Shown in pieces: positions 18,501 through 27,897 of a stretch of DNA of 64,000 nt (positions are counted from its first letter, which is position 1; each line of letters begins with the position of its first letter). Below the pieces are notes generated by a model, which saw only the letters and a list, made by a program, of their open reading frames with translations, did not search any database and had not been told where the DNA came from. Origin of the DNA: Amphibiibacter pelophylacis. Its GTDB lineage: Bacteria; Pseudomonadota; Gammaproteobacteria; Burkholderiales; Burkholderiaceae_C. The translations under genes and the position numbers were made by a program. Where the stretch lies: positions 1 to 64,000 of the forward strand of contig NZ_JAWDIE010000015.1 in NCBI RefSeq assembly GCF_037688875.1, read 5' to 3'.

Positions 18501-20580
18501 GAACGGCCGCCCGACCTCGCCGGAAACCTTCACCTACATCGTCTCGGACGGCCAGAAGGACACCGAAGAGCAGATCATCATCAGCTTCGACCATATGGCG
18601 CAGGCGCGCGATCCGGCCTTCGCCAGCCTGGCGCCGCAGCTGAGCATCAGCGGCCCGGCGTCGGTCAACGAAGCCGCTGGCACCGTGAGCTACACCGTGC
18701 AGCTGACCAAACCCGCGACCGGCCCAGTCAGCGTGAGCTACACCACGCAGGATGGCACCGCCAAAGCGGGCAGCGATTTCACCGCCAGCAGCGGCACGCT
18801 GACCTTCCAGCCGGGCGAGACCAGCAAGACGGTTACCGTGAAAATCCTGCCCGATCAGGTTTTTGAAGGTGCCGAGACCTACAGTCTGAAGCTGTCAGGC
18901 GCTACCGGAGCCGCGCTGGCGGTGGCGACGGTCAGCACCACGGTTCATGACGATGGCACGGGCTGGGTTCCCGAAGGCGTGACGCCGGTCAACCAGTCGC
19001 CCACGGTGCTGGCGATCAGCGACGCGCAGGCGCCCGAAGGCCAGAACCTGGACTTCACCGTGCGCCTGAGCGCCACCAGCACCACGCCGACGCAGGTCAG
19101 CCTGGGCGTGACGGCTGGCAGCGCCAGCGGGGACGACCTGGGCGCGGCCAGCGTCAGTTTCGATGGCGGCAAGACCTTTGTGCCGGTCAGCAACGGTGCG
19201 GTCAGCGTCCCGGCGGGTGTGGGCAGTTTTGTGGTGCGCTACGTCAGCGTGGACGACCTGGCCAAAGAGGGCAGTGAAACCTTCCGCCTGCACGCGCAGA
19301 CCAGCGCGATGGATCAGCCGCTGTCGGCCACCGGCACCATCCAGGCCAGCGATGGCCAGGCGCTGGCGCCGCAGCTGCTGGGTGAAGCCGTCGAGGCCGC
19401 CAACGTGGCGGCGGACAGCGGCTCGACCACCACGACCGGCCTCTCAGGCACCACGCAGATCAGCATCAACTTCGACACGATCAGCTCGGCCATGGGCGTG
19501 GACCACCTCAGCGGCACACTGGCACCGGACAGCAGCGTCCAGGGCGCAGGCGTCGCCAGCGGCTTTGTCGCGGCCACGCTGAACGGCCAGTATGGCGTCT
19601 TCACGCTGGATGCCCAGGGCCACTGGAACTATCAGCTGGACAACGCCCGCATGAGCACGCAGGCGCTGGCGCAGGACCAGATGGCCCGGGAATCGTTCAC
19701 CGTCACCGACGCCAACGGGCAGGCCCGCCAGGTGCTGGTCGATGTGCGCGGCACCAACGACGTGCCTTTCACCACGGCCGATCACATCATCCTGGCCGAC
19801 GCCGACGGCGGTGTGCCGCAGCCCGGGGCGACGGTCCAGGGCAGCGTGCTGGCCAACGATTACGATGCCGATGGCGGCCATCTCAGCGTCACGGGCATCG
19901 CCCAGACGCAGTCCATGGCGGGCGAACTGGGCGCCCCGCTGCATGGCGCTTACGGGGATCTGGTCATCGGGGCCGATGGGCAGTTCAGCTACACGCTGAA
20001 AACCCCGCCCAATGCCGGTGCGCTGACCGACACCTTCAGCTACACCGTGTCAGACGGGCAGGGCGGCAGCACCACCGAGCAGCTGGTCATCCATCTGGGC
20101 GATCCGGCGCAGACCAGCCCGGACGGCTTCGCGCTGACCGTGCCGGTCGAATACGGCGACCAGAACCTGTTCGGCACCGAAGGCATCCAGGATGTCTTCC
20201 AGTGGCAGCTCGCCGACGTGGGCGCCACCGGCATGCCGTATCAGGATCAGGTCCAGCATTTCGACCTGCGCCCGGCGGACGAGAAGGGCGATGTGCTGGA
20301 CCTGGCCGATCTGCTGCCCACCGGCGCCAGCGCAACCACGCTGGACGCCTACCTGAACTTCGAGCAGGTCGGTGGCGACACGGTGATCCACGTCAGCAAG
20401 GATGGCGCCTTCACGGGCAGCCACGCCGGGGTGACGGGCGACGAGGCCAACGCGCTGTCCAACCAGAACATCGTGCTCAAGGATGTCAACCTGTACCAGC
20501 ACTTCGGTGTGAGCAGCGATGCCAGCACCGAGCTGATCCAGACGCTGCTGCAGCAGGGCAAGCTGCACATCCACGACTGA
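12589..20580 (+). CDS. LapA-like type I-secreted adhesin C
   Basis: 2663 residues from the ATG at 12589, chosen because MSEICKVPTIS matches the adhesin B start and AGAGAGAAG precedes it. There is no signal peptide. The retention-module-like segment has NKGDADAATAAGLRGDPG with TAAG at residues 114-117. Then a Pro-rich linker, Ig-like domains (13140-13840), a Calx-beta-like domain (13860-14190), five 242-residue tandem units (14197-17826), VCBS plus tandem-95-like modules (17830-18600), two further Calx-beta-like domains (18640-19350), a second VCBS plus tandem-95-like set (19370-20100) and a type I secretion C-terminus (DVLDLADLLP, IHVSKDGAF, NIVLKDVNLY). The C-terminus is more diverged than those of adhesins A and B. 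No RTX nonapeptides are visible. It ends 10 bases before the convergent sdaA stop, with no clear terminator between. Confidence 0.88.
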   Translation: MSEICKVPTISLKAVQAAASAPVVHHHGFSPKGAKLAKAKRVSHGGRKKTQPVVVDDVCEVPPLPMAAAAVHPDVAAKLPPLPVEHLAVAPAKGDGSLDDVLTALNKGDADAATAAGLRGDPGGSADGGLDEGLRVARVVESAQTPLPGQTPLSTAVPVVDLPVGQGPVTVPTGAGEAVVPPPAAPVQGTAFVDLADTATSDTGVSETDNLTRNTRPVLEGEGSPGGTVLVTVTFDVNGVPQNVVYKAAVDAEGRWSIPMDSQGAESGTLPAGGLPDGAVDLKVVSFDASGQPAVDENGNPLEAYNGFTVDTVAPVISLTLDPGSNPDQPTILVSVTDSGRALPGETVDVQLTDAAGRTWTYQVTVGADGKGVLDLSTQAPVGGDRPDLAPGDYQLTPETASVQDAAGNEATTQVLTIERAPVVEPEGVSGSQGQTQAEGDPLVYTINLSNPSPRPTVLDFAVGQPGDTADGLDYSGNISFSNGVTRNPDGSITVPPGVTSFTVTVPTLADNVSENSETLTLVVGNQSVTGTITDTTGAPTVAISGPVDVNEAAGTITYTIKLSNPASTDVSVKYATADGTAKAGSDFEAASGTVSFKPGETEKTVTVKITNDAVFEGAEDYSVKLSEPVGATITTGSVTTTIKDDGTGEMPNGGTPSDDRPVIAAINNATVAEGQNLDFTVQLSQTSTTATTVTLTPQSGTADITKDVGPAQVSFDGGKTFTALTGTTVSVPAGAESFVVRYAALKDNISEQSETFTLTAKAPQGDALVGTGTITDATGVPTVAISGPAVVNEAAGTITYTVKLSNPASTDVSVKYATADDTAKAGSDFEAASGTVSFKPGETEKTVTVKITNDAVFEGAEDYSVKLSEPVGATITTGSVTTTIKDDGTGEMPNGGTPSDDRPVIAAINNATVAEGQNLDFTVQLSHSSTTPTVVTLTPASGTADITKDVGPAQVSFDGGKTFTAVTGTTVSVPAGAESFVVRYAALKDNISEQSETFTLTAKAPQGEAVVGTGTITDATGVPTVAISGPAVVNEAAGTITYTVKLSNPASTDVTVKYATADGTAKAGSDFEATSGTVSFKPGETEKTVTVKITNDAVFEGAEDYSVKLSEPVGATITTGSVTTTIRDDGTGDMPNGGTPSDDRPVIAAINNATAAEGGNIDFTVKLSQTSTTATTVTLTPQSGSADITKDVGPAQVSFDGGKTFTAVSGSTVSVPAGSDSFVVRYAALKDNISEQSETFTLTAKAPQGDAVVGTGTITDATGVPTVAISGPAVVNEAAGTITYTVKLSNPASTDVSVKYATADGTAKAGSDFEAASGTVSFKPGETEKTVTVKITNDAVFEGAEDYSVKLSEPVGATITTGSVTTTIKDDGTGEMPNGGTPSDDRPVIAAINNATVAEGANIDFTVKLSQTSTTATTVTLTPQSGSADITKDVGPAQVSFDGGKTFTAVTGTTVSVPAGADSFVVRYAALKDNISEQSETFTITAKAPQGEAVVGTATITDATGVPTVAISGPAVVNEAAGTITYTVKLSNPASTDVSVKYATADGTAKAGSDFEAASGTVSFTPGETEKTVTVKITNDAVFEGAEDYSVKLSEPVGATITTGSVTTTIKDDGTGEMPNGGTPSDDRPVIAAINNATVAEGQNLDFTVQLSHSSTTPTVVTLTPASGTADITKDVGPAQVSFDGGKTFTAVSGSTVSVPAGADSFVVRYASINDGLKEPTESFTLSAKTALGAAVTGTGTITDNDGAAVPLQNLGTVIEEASNGIITGQSTTAGNSGSLQIDFGQLFNADPGVPVVEGRLSADSSINAASAPASAFVAQTAQGTYGTFTLQASGAWKYELNNALPATQALKNGDAPLETFKVMDGYGNERTVTVTVEGRDDAPNTTTDYSYLLPTDGTWVPTIGTTTAGNALANDSDVEGDKLTVVGLRNTQLKEGQVGTALEGAFGKLTIQADGSYTYELQRTPNLDENGRPTSPETFTYIVSDGQKDTEEQIIISFDHMAQARDPAFASLAPQLSISGPASVNEAAGTVSYTVQLTKPATGPVSVSYTTQDGTAKAGSDFTASSGTLTFQPGETSKTVTVKILPDQVFEGAETYSLKLSGATGAALAVATVSTTVHDDGTGWVPEGVTPVNQSPTVLAISDAQAPEGQNLDFTVRLSATSTTPTQVSLGVTAGSASGDDLGAASVSFDGGKTFVPVSNGAVSVPAGVGSFVVRYVSVDDLAKEGSETFRLHAQTSAMDQPLSATGTIQASDGQALAPQLLGEAVEAANVAADSGSTTTTGLSGTTQISINFDTISSAMGVDHLSGTLAPDSSVQGAGVASGFVAATLNGQYGVFTLDAQGHWNYQLDNARMSTQALAQDQMARESFTVTDANGQARQVLVDVRGTNDVPFTTADHIILADADGGVPQPGATVQGSVLANDYDADGGHLSVTGIAQTQSMAGELGAPLHGAYGDLVIGADGQFSYTLKTPPNAGALTDTFSYTVSDGQGGSTTEQLVIHLGDPAQTSPDGFALTVPVEYGDQNLFGTEGIQDVFQWQLADVGATGMPYQDQVQHFDLRPADEKGDVLDLADLLPTGASATTLDAYLNFEQVGGDTVIHVSKDGAFTGSHAGVTGDEANALSNQNIVLKDVNLYQHFGVSSDASTELIQTLLQQGKLHIHD
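14197..17826 (+). repeat. Five tandem 726-base units in adhesin C
   Basis: The period is exactly 726 bases (242 residues), with starts near 14197, 14923, 15649, 16375 and 17101. Each unit pairs a canonical Calx-beta-like domain (PTVAISGP...EDYSVKLSEP) with a second, different one (PVIAAINNAT...ISEQSETFTLTAKAP). The motif KDDGTGEMPNGGTPSDDRP links them. Differences are mostly silent, with small swaps such as SQTSTTATT versus SHSSTTPTV, which suggests gene conversion among units. Confidence 0.9.
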
Positions 20581-20590
20581 TCAGGAGGGT

Positions 20591-21982
<1,392 letters not shown>

Positions 21983-22055
21983 GGCGGCACTCCCGGGGCG
22001 GTTGCAGTGCGGCCAGCATAACCGGCCGCATCACCTCCCGCCGGCCATCGCCCAG

Positions 22056-22087
22056 CAAAAAGCCCCAGCGATCTCGCGCAGGGGCTT
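22056..22087 (-). terminator. Rho-independent terminator of tRNA-Lys
   Basis: On the minus strand AGCCCCTGCG...CGCTGGGGCT forms a strong hairpin with an AGAT-type loop and is followed by TTTTTG. It starts about 30 bases downstream of the tRNA 3' end. Confidence 0.8.
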
Positions 22088-22115
22088 GGTGGTGCCGGTG
22101 GATGCCGGGGTGTTC

Positions 22116-22191
22116 TGGTGGGAACTGAGAGATTCGAACTCTCGACCTACGGATTAAGAGTCCGCTGCTCTACCAGCTGAGCTAAGTTCCC
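22116..22191 (-). tRNA. tRNA-Lys (anticodon CTT)
   Basis: 76 bases with the CCA end encoded. The acceptor arms GGGAACT and AGTTCCC pair perfectly. The D arm is TAGCTCAGCTGGTAGAGC, the anticodon loop CTCTTAA gives anticodon CTT, and the T arm is GAGAGTTCGAATCTCTC. It has its own promoter upstream and a terminator downstream, so it is a single-gene unit. Confidence 0.96.
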
Positions 22192-22245
22192 GGATCTTGT
22201 GCGGCCCGCACGCGACCTTCAGTGTGCGCTTTGGGCGAGGCGCGC

Positions 22246-22274
22246 ATTGTGGTGCTCGGGCCTTGCACTGTCAA
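22246..22274 (-). promoter_or_regulatory. Sigma-70 promoter of tRNA-Lys
   Basis: On the minus strand a perfect TTGACA (22274-22269) is followed after exactly 17 bases by CACAAT (22251-22246). Transcription would start near 22239, about 48 bases before the tRNA. The consensus -35 fits a strong stable-RNA promoter. Confidence 0.75.
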
Positions 22275-22312
22275 GCCACGGAGCAAGGGGGTGATGGGTT
22301 GTCCGGCGCGGT

Positions 22313-24496
22313 TCAGGGCCGGATCTGCGCCAGCTGCCAGGCGTCTTCCTGCCACTCGGCCAGACGGCGGGCCAGCACATGCGAGCCCGTGGCCGCCAGA
22401 GTGGGCGGCTGCGGGGCCTCGGCGGGCAGGCTGGCGCCGCCCAGCCAGGCGCTGATCCGGGCCAGCGTGGCGCGCACCAGCTCGGCTTCGGGGCCGCTGA
22501 AGTGCGTGCGCTGGCGCCGCACCAGCGACAGGCGCAGCGCGGCCACGTGCGACAGCATCAGATAGCTGAGCTTGGCCATATTCTGCAGATCGCTGACGGG
22601 CACGCCCGCGTGTTCGGGCTCGGTGCTCATGCGCTGCAGGCTGCCGTTGAGCGCGGCGATGCCGTCCAGCACCTGCTTGCGCGCCAGGCGGAAAGCGCCG
22701 TCCTCGGTGCCCTCATCCAGCAGCAGCGCCTGCGCGTGGCTGACCAGGCTCAGGGACGCGCTGCGCAGGCGCCGCGCCTGCAGCGGCAGGCTCTGGTACT
22801 CCCAGCTGGGCAGCAGCCGCGCGAACACGGTGGCGATGGCTGCGCCCGCCAGGGTGTCGAACACGCGCGCCCAGATGGCGGTGTCGCTGCCCGCGCCGCC
22901 CATCAGGTGCAGCAGGATCAGCACCTGGAAGGACGCCGCCGCCGCCGTCACCTGATAGCGGATCTGCACAAAGGACAGCGCCACCGTCGCGCCCAGGAAA
23001 ACCAGCACCATCAGCACCGGCGGGGAGTGGATCAGGTGCAGCGTCAGCGCGGCCAGCAGGCAGCCGATCAGCGTGCCACGCAGGCGGTGGCGGCGGCGCT
23101 CGTGCGTGACGCTGAACGAGGGCTTGAGAATCACCAGCACCGTCAGAATCATCCAGGCGCCGTGGCCTGACTCGGGCAGCAGGGCCGCCAGCGCCATGGC
23201 CGTGCCGGTGGCGGCCGTGAGGCGCACGGCGTAGCGCAGCCAGGGCGATCCGGCGTGGAACTGGCTCAGCAGCAGCGCGGGCTGCCAGGGCTCGTGGCGC
23301 ACAAAGGCCTGCGCGTTGGCCAGCGTGGCATCGGCCGGGCTGGACGCCCCCGGCGCCGGGCTGGCCTGACGCTGCACCTGCTGGGCCAGCGGCCGCAGCC
23401 GCCGCACCATCTGCTGCACGCGCAGCCAGTGCATGTGCCACAACAGGCGGTCGTCCACACTGCCCTCGGGCGGAACGGGGCCCAGCACCTGCTCCAGCGT
23501 GTCCCAGGCGTCCTGCGGGAAGGGCTCGGGCTGGGCGTCGTGTGTCCAGCCCAGGCGCCGCCACAGCGACTGCAGCGGGTGGTGGCGCGCCAGCTCCTGT
23601 CCCAAAAAGAGCAGCTGGTTCTCCAGATGGCGGTAAACCAGCGGCAGCGCCAGGCGTGCCGGGGCAGGCAGCTGCCCCATGCGGTCGGCCAGGCGCGGCG
23701 TGTCGGTGTGCGTGGCCAGCATGGCCTCGTAAAAATCGATCAGGCGCAGGTGCAGGCGCACCGCCTGGGCCTGGCGGCCGCTGGACGGCTGGCTCAGGAT
23801 GAGGTCGCGGGCGGTCTGCAGGCGCTCGGTCATCACCATCTGCTGGCGCAGCAGGCGCCCGAATTGGGCCTCGGCGTCGTTGCCCTCGCGGTAAAAACCG
23901 GCCTTGATGCGCAGCTCCTGCGCCAGCTCGTAAAGTGCTTCGGCCAGCACCTGCTCCTGCAGGCGGTGGCGGTGCAGCCAGGCCGTGGCCAGACTGTAGA
24001 GCGCGTAGGCCGCGCTGCCCGCCACAAAGAGCGCCGCGTGCGACAGCGCCTGGCCCATGTCCAGATGGTGTTCCAGCGTCAGCGTCATGCTCAGCAGCAT
24101 GGTGAACTGCAGGCCCAGCGTGCGCCGCCCGAAGACCAGCAGCAGGCCCGAGCTGAACACCACCGCCAGGATGACCAGTGGCTGCAGCCAGCGCCCGGCC
24201 TCGATGGCGCCGCTGACGCCCACCGACAGCGACACCGCCGAGCACAGCAGCACCGACACCAGCATGTCCTGCGCCTTGTTGCGCCAGGTGCCGGGCGTGT
24301 CGGCGAACGAGGCGCACATGGCGCCAAAGGTGATCGTGACCACCGCCTCCAGCGGCAGGACCAGCCAGCCCAGCCAGCCACACAGCAGCACGCCGGTGCT
24401 GCGTCGCAGGCCAAAGGCGAAATAGTGGCTGAACCAGAAAGAGCGCCAGTCCAGCGCGTAGGATCGGGGCAGGGCGCCAGTCTTCATCGGCGGCAT
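22313..24496 (-). CDS. FUSC family inner-membrane protein (YccS-like)
   Basis: About 727 residues when started at MPPMKTGALPRSY. An upstream extension of the frame runs through the divergent apt gene and is not credible; MKTG at 24487 is an alternative start. Two hydrophobic blocks of several membrane helices (first ~200 residues, and about 430-560) flank long soluble stretches. The second block has the FUSC-type motif around LKPSFSVTHERRRHRLRGT. Family members are inner-membrane proteins related to aromatic-acid efflux components (AaeB, YccS); the substrate here is unknown. It is divergent from apt with 66 bases between. Confidence 0.82.
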   Translation of the reverse strand: MPPMKTGALPRSYALDWRSFWFSHYFAFGLRRSTGVLLCGWLGWLVLPLEAVVTITFGAMCASFADTPGTWRNKAQDMLVSVLLCSAVSLSVGVSGAIEAGRWLQPLVILAVVFSSGLLLVFGRRTLGLQFTMLLSMTLTLEHHLDMGQALSHAALFVAGSAAYALYSLATAWLHRHRLQEQVLAEALYELAQELRIKAGFYREGNDAEAQFGRLLRQQMVMTERLQTARDLILSQPSSGRQAQAVRLHLRLIDFYEAMLATHTDTPRLADRMGQLPAPARLALPLVYRHLENQLLFLGQELARHHPLQSLWRRLGWTHDAQPEPFPQDAWDTLEQVLGPVPPEGSVDDRLLWHMHWLRVQQMVRRLRPLAQQVQRQASPAPGASSPADATLANAQAFVRHEPWQPALLLSQFHAGSPWLRYAVRLTAATGTAMALAALLPESGHGAWMILTVLVILKPSFSVTHERRRHRLRGTLIGCLLAALTLHLIHSPPVLMVLVFLGATVALSFVQIRYQVTAAAASFQVLILLHLMGGAGSDTAIWARVFDTLAGAAIATVFARLLPSWEYQSLPLQARRLRSASLSLVSHAQALLLDEGTEDGAFRLARKQVLDGIAALNGSLQRMSTEPEHAGVPVSDLQNMAKLSYLMLSHVAALRLSLVRRQRTHFSGPEAELVRATLARISAWLGGASLPAEAPQPPTLAATGSHVLARRLAEWQEDAWQLAQIRP

Positions 24497-24562
24497 GATA
24501 AGGCATCGCCCTGCGAAACCGGTAAACTCAGCCTTCCGATCCACACCTGCTAAGGCCCGCCC

Positions 24563-25144
24563 TTGAACACCTCCAGCGCCGGAGCCCCCCTGGCCCCGCA
24601 CACCTGCGCCCAGGTCGATTACATCCGGCACAACATCCGCACCGTCGCCGACTGGCCCAGCCAGGGCGTGCAGTTCCGCGACATCACGCCGCTGCTGTCC
24701 AACCCGCGCGTTTTCCGCGTGCTGATCGACGAATTCGTGCACCGCTACTTCGACGAGCGTCCCGACCTGATCGCGGGCCTGGACGCGCGCGGCTTCATCA
24801 TCGGCTCGGTGCTGGCTTACGAGCTCAACATCGGCTTCGTGCCCATCCGCAAAAAAGGCAAACTGCCCTACGCGACGGTGGAAGAATCCTACGAGCTGGA
24901 ATACGGCTCGGCCACGGTCGAAGTCCACACCGACGCCGTCAAACCCGGTCACCGCGTGGTGCTGATCGACGATCTCATTGCCACCGGTGGCACCATGATG
25001 GCCGGCAAGCGTCTGGTCGAGCGCCTGGGCGGCGTCATCATCGAAGGCGCTGCCATTGTCGATCTGCCCGAACTCGGCGGCTCGAACAAATTGCGCGCCG
25101 CCGGTCTGCCGCTTTATACGCTGGTGGATTTCTCCGGGCACTGA
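24563..25144 (+). CDS. apt: Adenine phosphoribosyltransferase
   Basis: 193 residues. It salvages adenine to AMP using PRPP. The PRPP-binding motif VVLIDDLIATGGTMMAG is intact and GLDARGFIIG and KKGKLPY are typical of Apt. The start appears to be TTG: no ATG occurs before the core (VDYIRHNIRTV...), and TAAGG at 24551-24555 sits 7 bases upstream of TTG 24563. It is followed by alaS on the same strand after a 67-base gap. Confidence 0.95.
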   Translation: MNTSSAGAPLAPHTCAQVDYIRHNIRTVADWPSQGVQFRDITPLLSNPRVFRVLIDEFVHRYFDERPDLIAGLDARGFIIGSVLAYELNIGFVPIRKKGKLPYATVEESYELEYGSATVEVHTDAVKPGHRVVLIDDLIATGGTMMAGKRLVERLGGVIIEGAAIVDLPELGGSNKLRAAGLPLYTLVDFSGH

Positions 25145-25211
25145 TCCCGGTGATTTTGCTTTAGCGCATTCCTTCCCATTTTTCAGCATCCAGCATCCCA
25201 AGAAGGCCGAC

Positions 25212-27860
25212 ATGAAAGCCGCCGACATCCGCAGCACCTTCCTGAACTTCTTTGCCCAGCGCGGCCACCAGATCGTGGCGTCCAGCCCGGTGATACCCGG
25301 CGACGACCCGACGCTGCTGTTCACCAACGCGGGCATGAACCAGTTCAAGGATGTTTTCCTGGGCTTTGACAAGCGCCCTTACAGCCGCGCCACGACCAGC
25401 CAGAAGTGCATCCGCGCGGGCGGCAAGCACAATGATCTGGAAAACGTCGGCTACACCGCGCGCCACCACACCTTCTTCGAGATGCTGGGCAATTTCAGCT
25501 TCGGTGATTACTTCAAGCGCGACGCGATCACCTTCGCCTGGGAGCTGCTCACCGTCCACTTCGGCCTGCCCAAAGAGAAGCTCTGGGCCACGGTCTACGC
25601 CGAGGACGACGAAGCCTACGGCATCTGGAAGGACGTCATCGGCGTGCCGCCCGAGCGCATCGTGCGCATCGGCGACAACAAGGGCGGGCGCTACCTGTCG
25701 GACAACTTCTGGATGATGGGCGACACCGGCCCCTGCGGCCCCTGTTCCGAGATTTTCTACGACCACGGCCCGGACGTGGCGGGGGGGCCCCCGGGCAGCC
25801 CCGACGAGGACGGCGACCGTTACATCGAAATCTGGAACAACGTGTTCATGCAGTACAACCGCGACGCCAGCGGCACGCTGCACCCGCTGCCCAAGCCCTC
25901 GGTCGATACCGGCATGGGCCTGGAGCGCATCGCGGCCGTGCTGCAGCATGTGCATTCCAACTACGAGATCGACCTCTTCCAGAACCTGCTGCGCGCCGCG
26001 CAGACCGCCGTGCAGCAGGCGGGCGGGGCGCTGCCGGACATGGATCAGCCTTCGCTGAAGGTGATCGCCGACCACATCCGCGCCTGCAGCTTCATCGTTG
26101 CCGACGGTGTAATTCCGGGCAACGCCGGGCGCGGCTACGTGCTGCGCCGCATCGTGCGCCGGGCCATCCGCCACGGCTACAAGCTGGGTGCGCGCCAGCC
26201 CTTTTTCCACACTCTGGTCGATGCTCTGGCGCAGGAAATGGGCCAAGCCTACCCGGAGCTGGTGCAGCAGCGCCAGCGCATCCGCGACATTCTGGGCCAG
26301 GAGGAAGAGCGCTTCTTCCAGACGCTGGACAAAGGCATCGAGCTGCTGGACGGCGCGCTGGCGCAGGTCCAGCCCGGTCAGGCGCTGGACGGCGAGCTGG
26401 CTTTCCGCCTGCACGACACCTACGGCTTCCCGCTGGACCTCACCGCCGACGTCTGCCGCGAGCGTGGCCTGACGGTGGACGAAGCCGCCTTTGACGCCGC
26501 GATGGCGCGCCAGCGCGAGCAGGCGCGCGCGGCGGGCAAGTTCAAGATGGCCCAGGGCCTGAGCTTTGACGGCGCGCCCACCACCTTCCACGGCTACACC
26601 GCGCTGGAGCGCGAAGGCTGTCGCGTGCTGGGTCTCTTCGTCGATGGCGCGGCGGTGACCGAAGCCCAGCCCGGCGATGATGTCGTCGTCGTGCTGGATC
26701 ACACGCCCTTTTACGCCGAGAGCGGCGGCCAGGTCGGCGACAGCGGCGAGCTGCGCAGCGCCAGCGTGCGTGTCACGGTGGACGACACGCTCAAAATCAA
26801 GAGCGACGTCTGGGGCCACCACGGCCAGCTGGTTGAAGGCCCCCTGCGCGTGGGTGATGTGCTCATCGCCCGCGTGGACGCCGCACAGCGCGCGCGCACC
26901 ATGCGCCACCACAGCGCCACGCACCTGATGCACAAGGCGCTGCGCGACGTGCTGGGCGATCACGTGCAGCAGAAGGGCTCGCTGGTCAGCCCCGAGCGCA
27001 CGCGCTTCGATTTCGTGCACAACGCGCCGGTGACGGCGCAGCAGATCCGCCAGATCGAGACCCTGGTGAACGCCCAGATCATCGCCAATGCGGCCACGCA
27101 GGTGCGTGAGATGGCAATCGAGGACGCGCAGAAATCCGGCGCCATGATGCTCTTCGGCGAAAAATACGGCGACAGCGTGCGCGTGCTGGACATCGGCGAC
27201 AGCCGCGAGCTGTGCGGCGGCACGCATGTGGCGCGCACGGGCGACATCGGCTTTTTTACCATCGTCGCCGAGAGCGGTGTGGCGGCCGGGGTGCGCCGCG
27301 TCGAGGCGGTGACGGGCGATCTGGCGCTGGCGCAGGTCCAGGCCACTCAGCAGCATCTGGACGAGGCTGCGCAGCTGATGCGCAGCACGCCGTCCGAGCT
27401 GGGCGAGCGCCTGCGCGCCAGCCAGGAGCAGTTCCGCGCGCTGGAAAAAGAGCTGGCGCAGCTCAAGAGCCGCCTGGCGCTGTCACAGATGGACAGCCTG
27501 CTGGCGCAGGCCAGGGCCGTGGGCGCCGCCCGCGTGCTGGTGGCGCAGGTCGATGGCGTCGATGCTGCCACGCTGAAATCCATGGCCGCACAGCTGCGCG
27601 ACCGTCTGGCGGGCGCTGACACAGGCGCCGCCGTGCTGCTGGCCAGCACGGACGCGGGCAAAGTGCAGCTGGCCGCCGGGGTCAGCAGCGCCCTGCAGGG
27701 CCAGATCAAGGCGGGCGAACTGGCCAGCCACACGGCAGGGCTGCTGGGCGGCAAAGGCGGCGGCAAGCCGGACCTGGCCATGGCGGCGGGCAACGATGTC
27801 GCGGCGCTGCCGCAGGTTCTGGCGGGCCTGCCGGCCTGGCTGGGGCAGCGCTGCGGCTGA
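25212..27860 (+). CDS. alaS: Alanyl-tRNA synthetase
   Basis: 882 residues, normal length. The start MKAADIRSTFLNFFAQRGH is canonical; the frame is open further upstream into apt but that extension is not real. Class II core at the N-terminus (TNAGMNQFKD, GNFSFGDYFK), then the editing domain with the HxxxH metal motif (HHSATHLMH) and CGGTH, and the C-terminal oligomerisation region with a coiled coil (about residues 720-780) and GGGKPDLAMAAG. It charges tRNA-Ala and hydrolyses mischarged Ser/Gly-tRNA-Ala. Confidence 0.98.
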   Translation: MKAADIRSTFLNFFAQRGHQIVASSPVIPGDDPTLLFTNAGMNQFKDVFLGFDKRPYSRATTSQKCIRAGGKHNDLENVGYTARHHTFFEMLGNFSFGDYFKRDAITFAWELLTVHFGLPKEKLWATVYAEDDEAYGIWKDVIGVPPERIVRIGDNKGGRYLSDNFWMMGDTGPCGPCSEIFYDHGPDVAGGPPGSPDEDGDRYIEIWNNVFMQYNRDASGTLHPLPKPSVDTGMGLERIAAVLQHVHSNYEIDLFQNLLRAAQTAVQQAGGALPDMDQPSLKVIADHIRACSFIVADGVIPGNAGRGYVLRRIVRRAIRHGYKLGARQPFFHTLVDALAQEMGQAYPELVQQRQRIRDILGQEEERFFQTLDKGIELLDGALAQVQPGQALDGELAFRLHDTYGFPLDLTADVCRERGLTVDEAAFDAAMARQREQARAAGKFKMAQGLSFDGAPTTFHGYTALEREGCRVLGLFVDGAAVTEAQPGDDVVVVLDHTPFYAESGGQVGDSGELRSASVRVTVDDTLKIKSDVWGHHGQLVEGPLRVGDVLIARVDAAQRARTMRHHSATHLMHKALRDVLGDHVQQKGSLVSPERTRFDFVHNAPVTAQQIRQIETLVNAQIIANAATQVREMAIEDAQKSGAMMLFGEKYGDSVRVLDIGDSRELCGGTHVARTGDIGFFTIVAESGVAAGVRRVEAVTGDLALAQVQATQQHLDEAAQLMRSTPSELGERLRASQEQFRALEKELAQLKSRLALSQMDSLLAQARAVGAARVLVAQVDGVDAATLKSMAAQLRDRLAGADTGAAVLLASTDAGKVQLAAGVSSALQGQIKAGELASHTAGLLGGKGGGKPDLAMAAGNDVAALPQVLAGLPAWLGQRCG

Positions 27861-27897
27861 TTCTTTTCTGTTTTTTCTTCCTCACTGAAAGACGCTC

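Noticed and set aside
13258..18594. Very long antisense open frame (about 1778 codons) opposite adhesin C
   Set aside because: Also a shadow of the 726-base tandem units; the repeated codons simply lack stops in that frame.
1..20580. CRISPR array suggested by regular repeats
   Set aside because: The repeats are 300-726 bases, in frame and protein-coding; no short repeats with unique spacers were found anywhere in the window.
22379..24553. Long plus-strand open frames opposite the FUSC gene
   Set aside because: Gln/Arg/Ala-rich shadow frames without recognisable domains, antisense to a clear membrane protein.
24497..25372. N-terminal extension of the FUSC protein into apt
   Set aside because: It lies antisense to the well-supported apt gene and its translation has no membrane-protein character.
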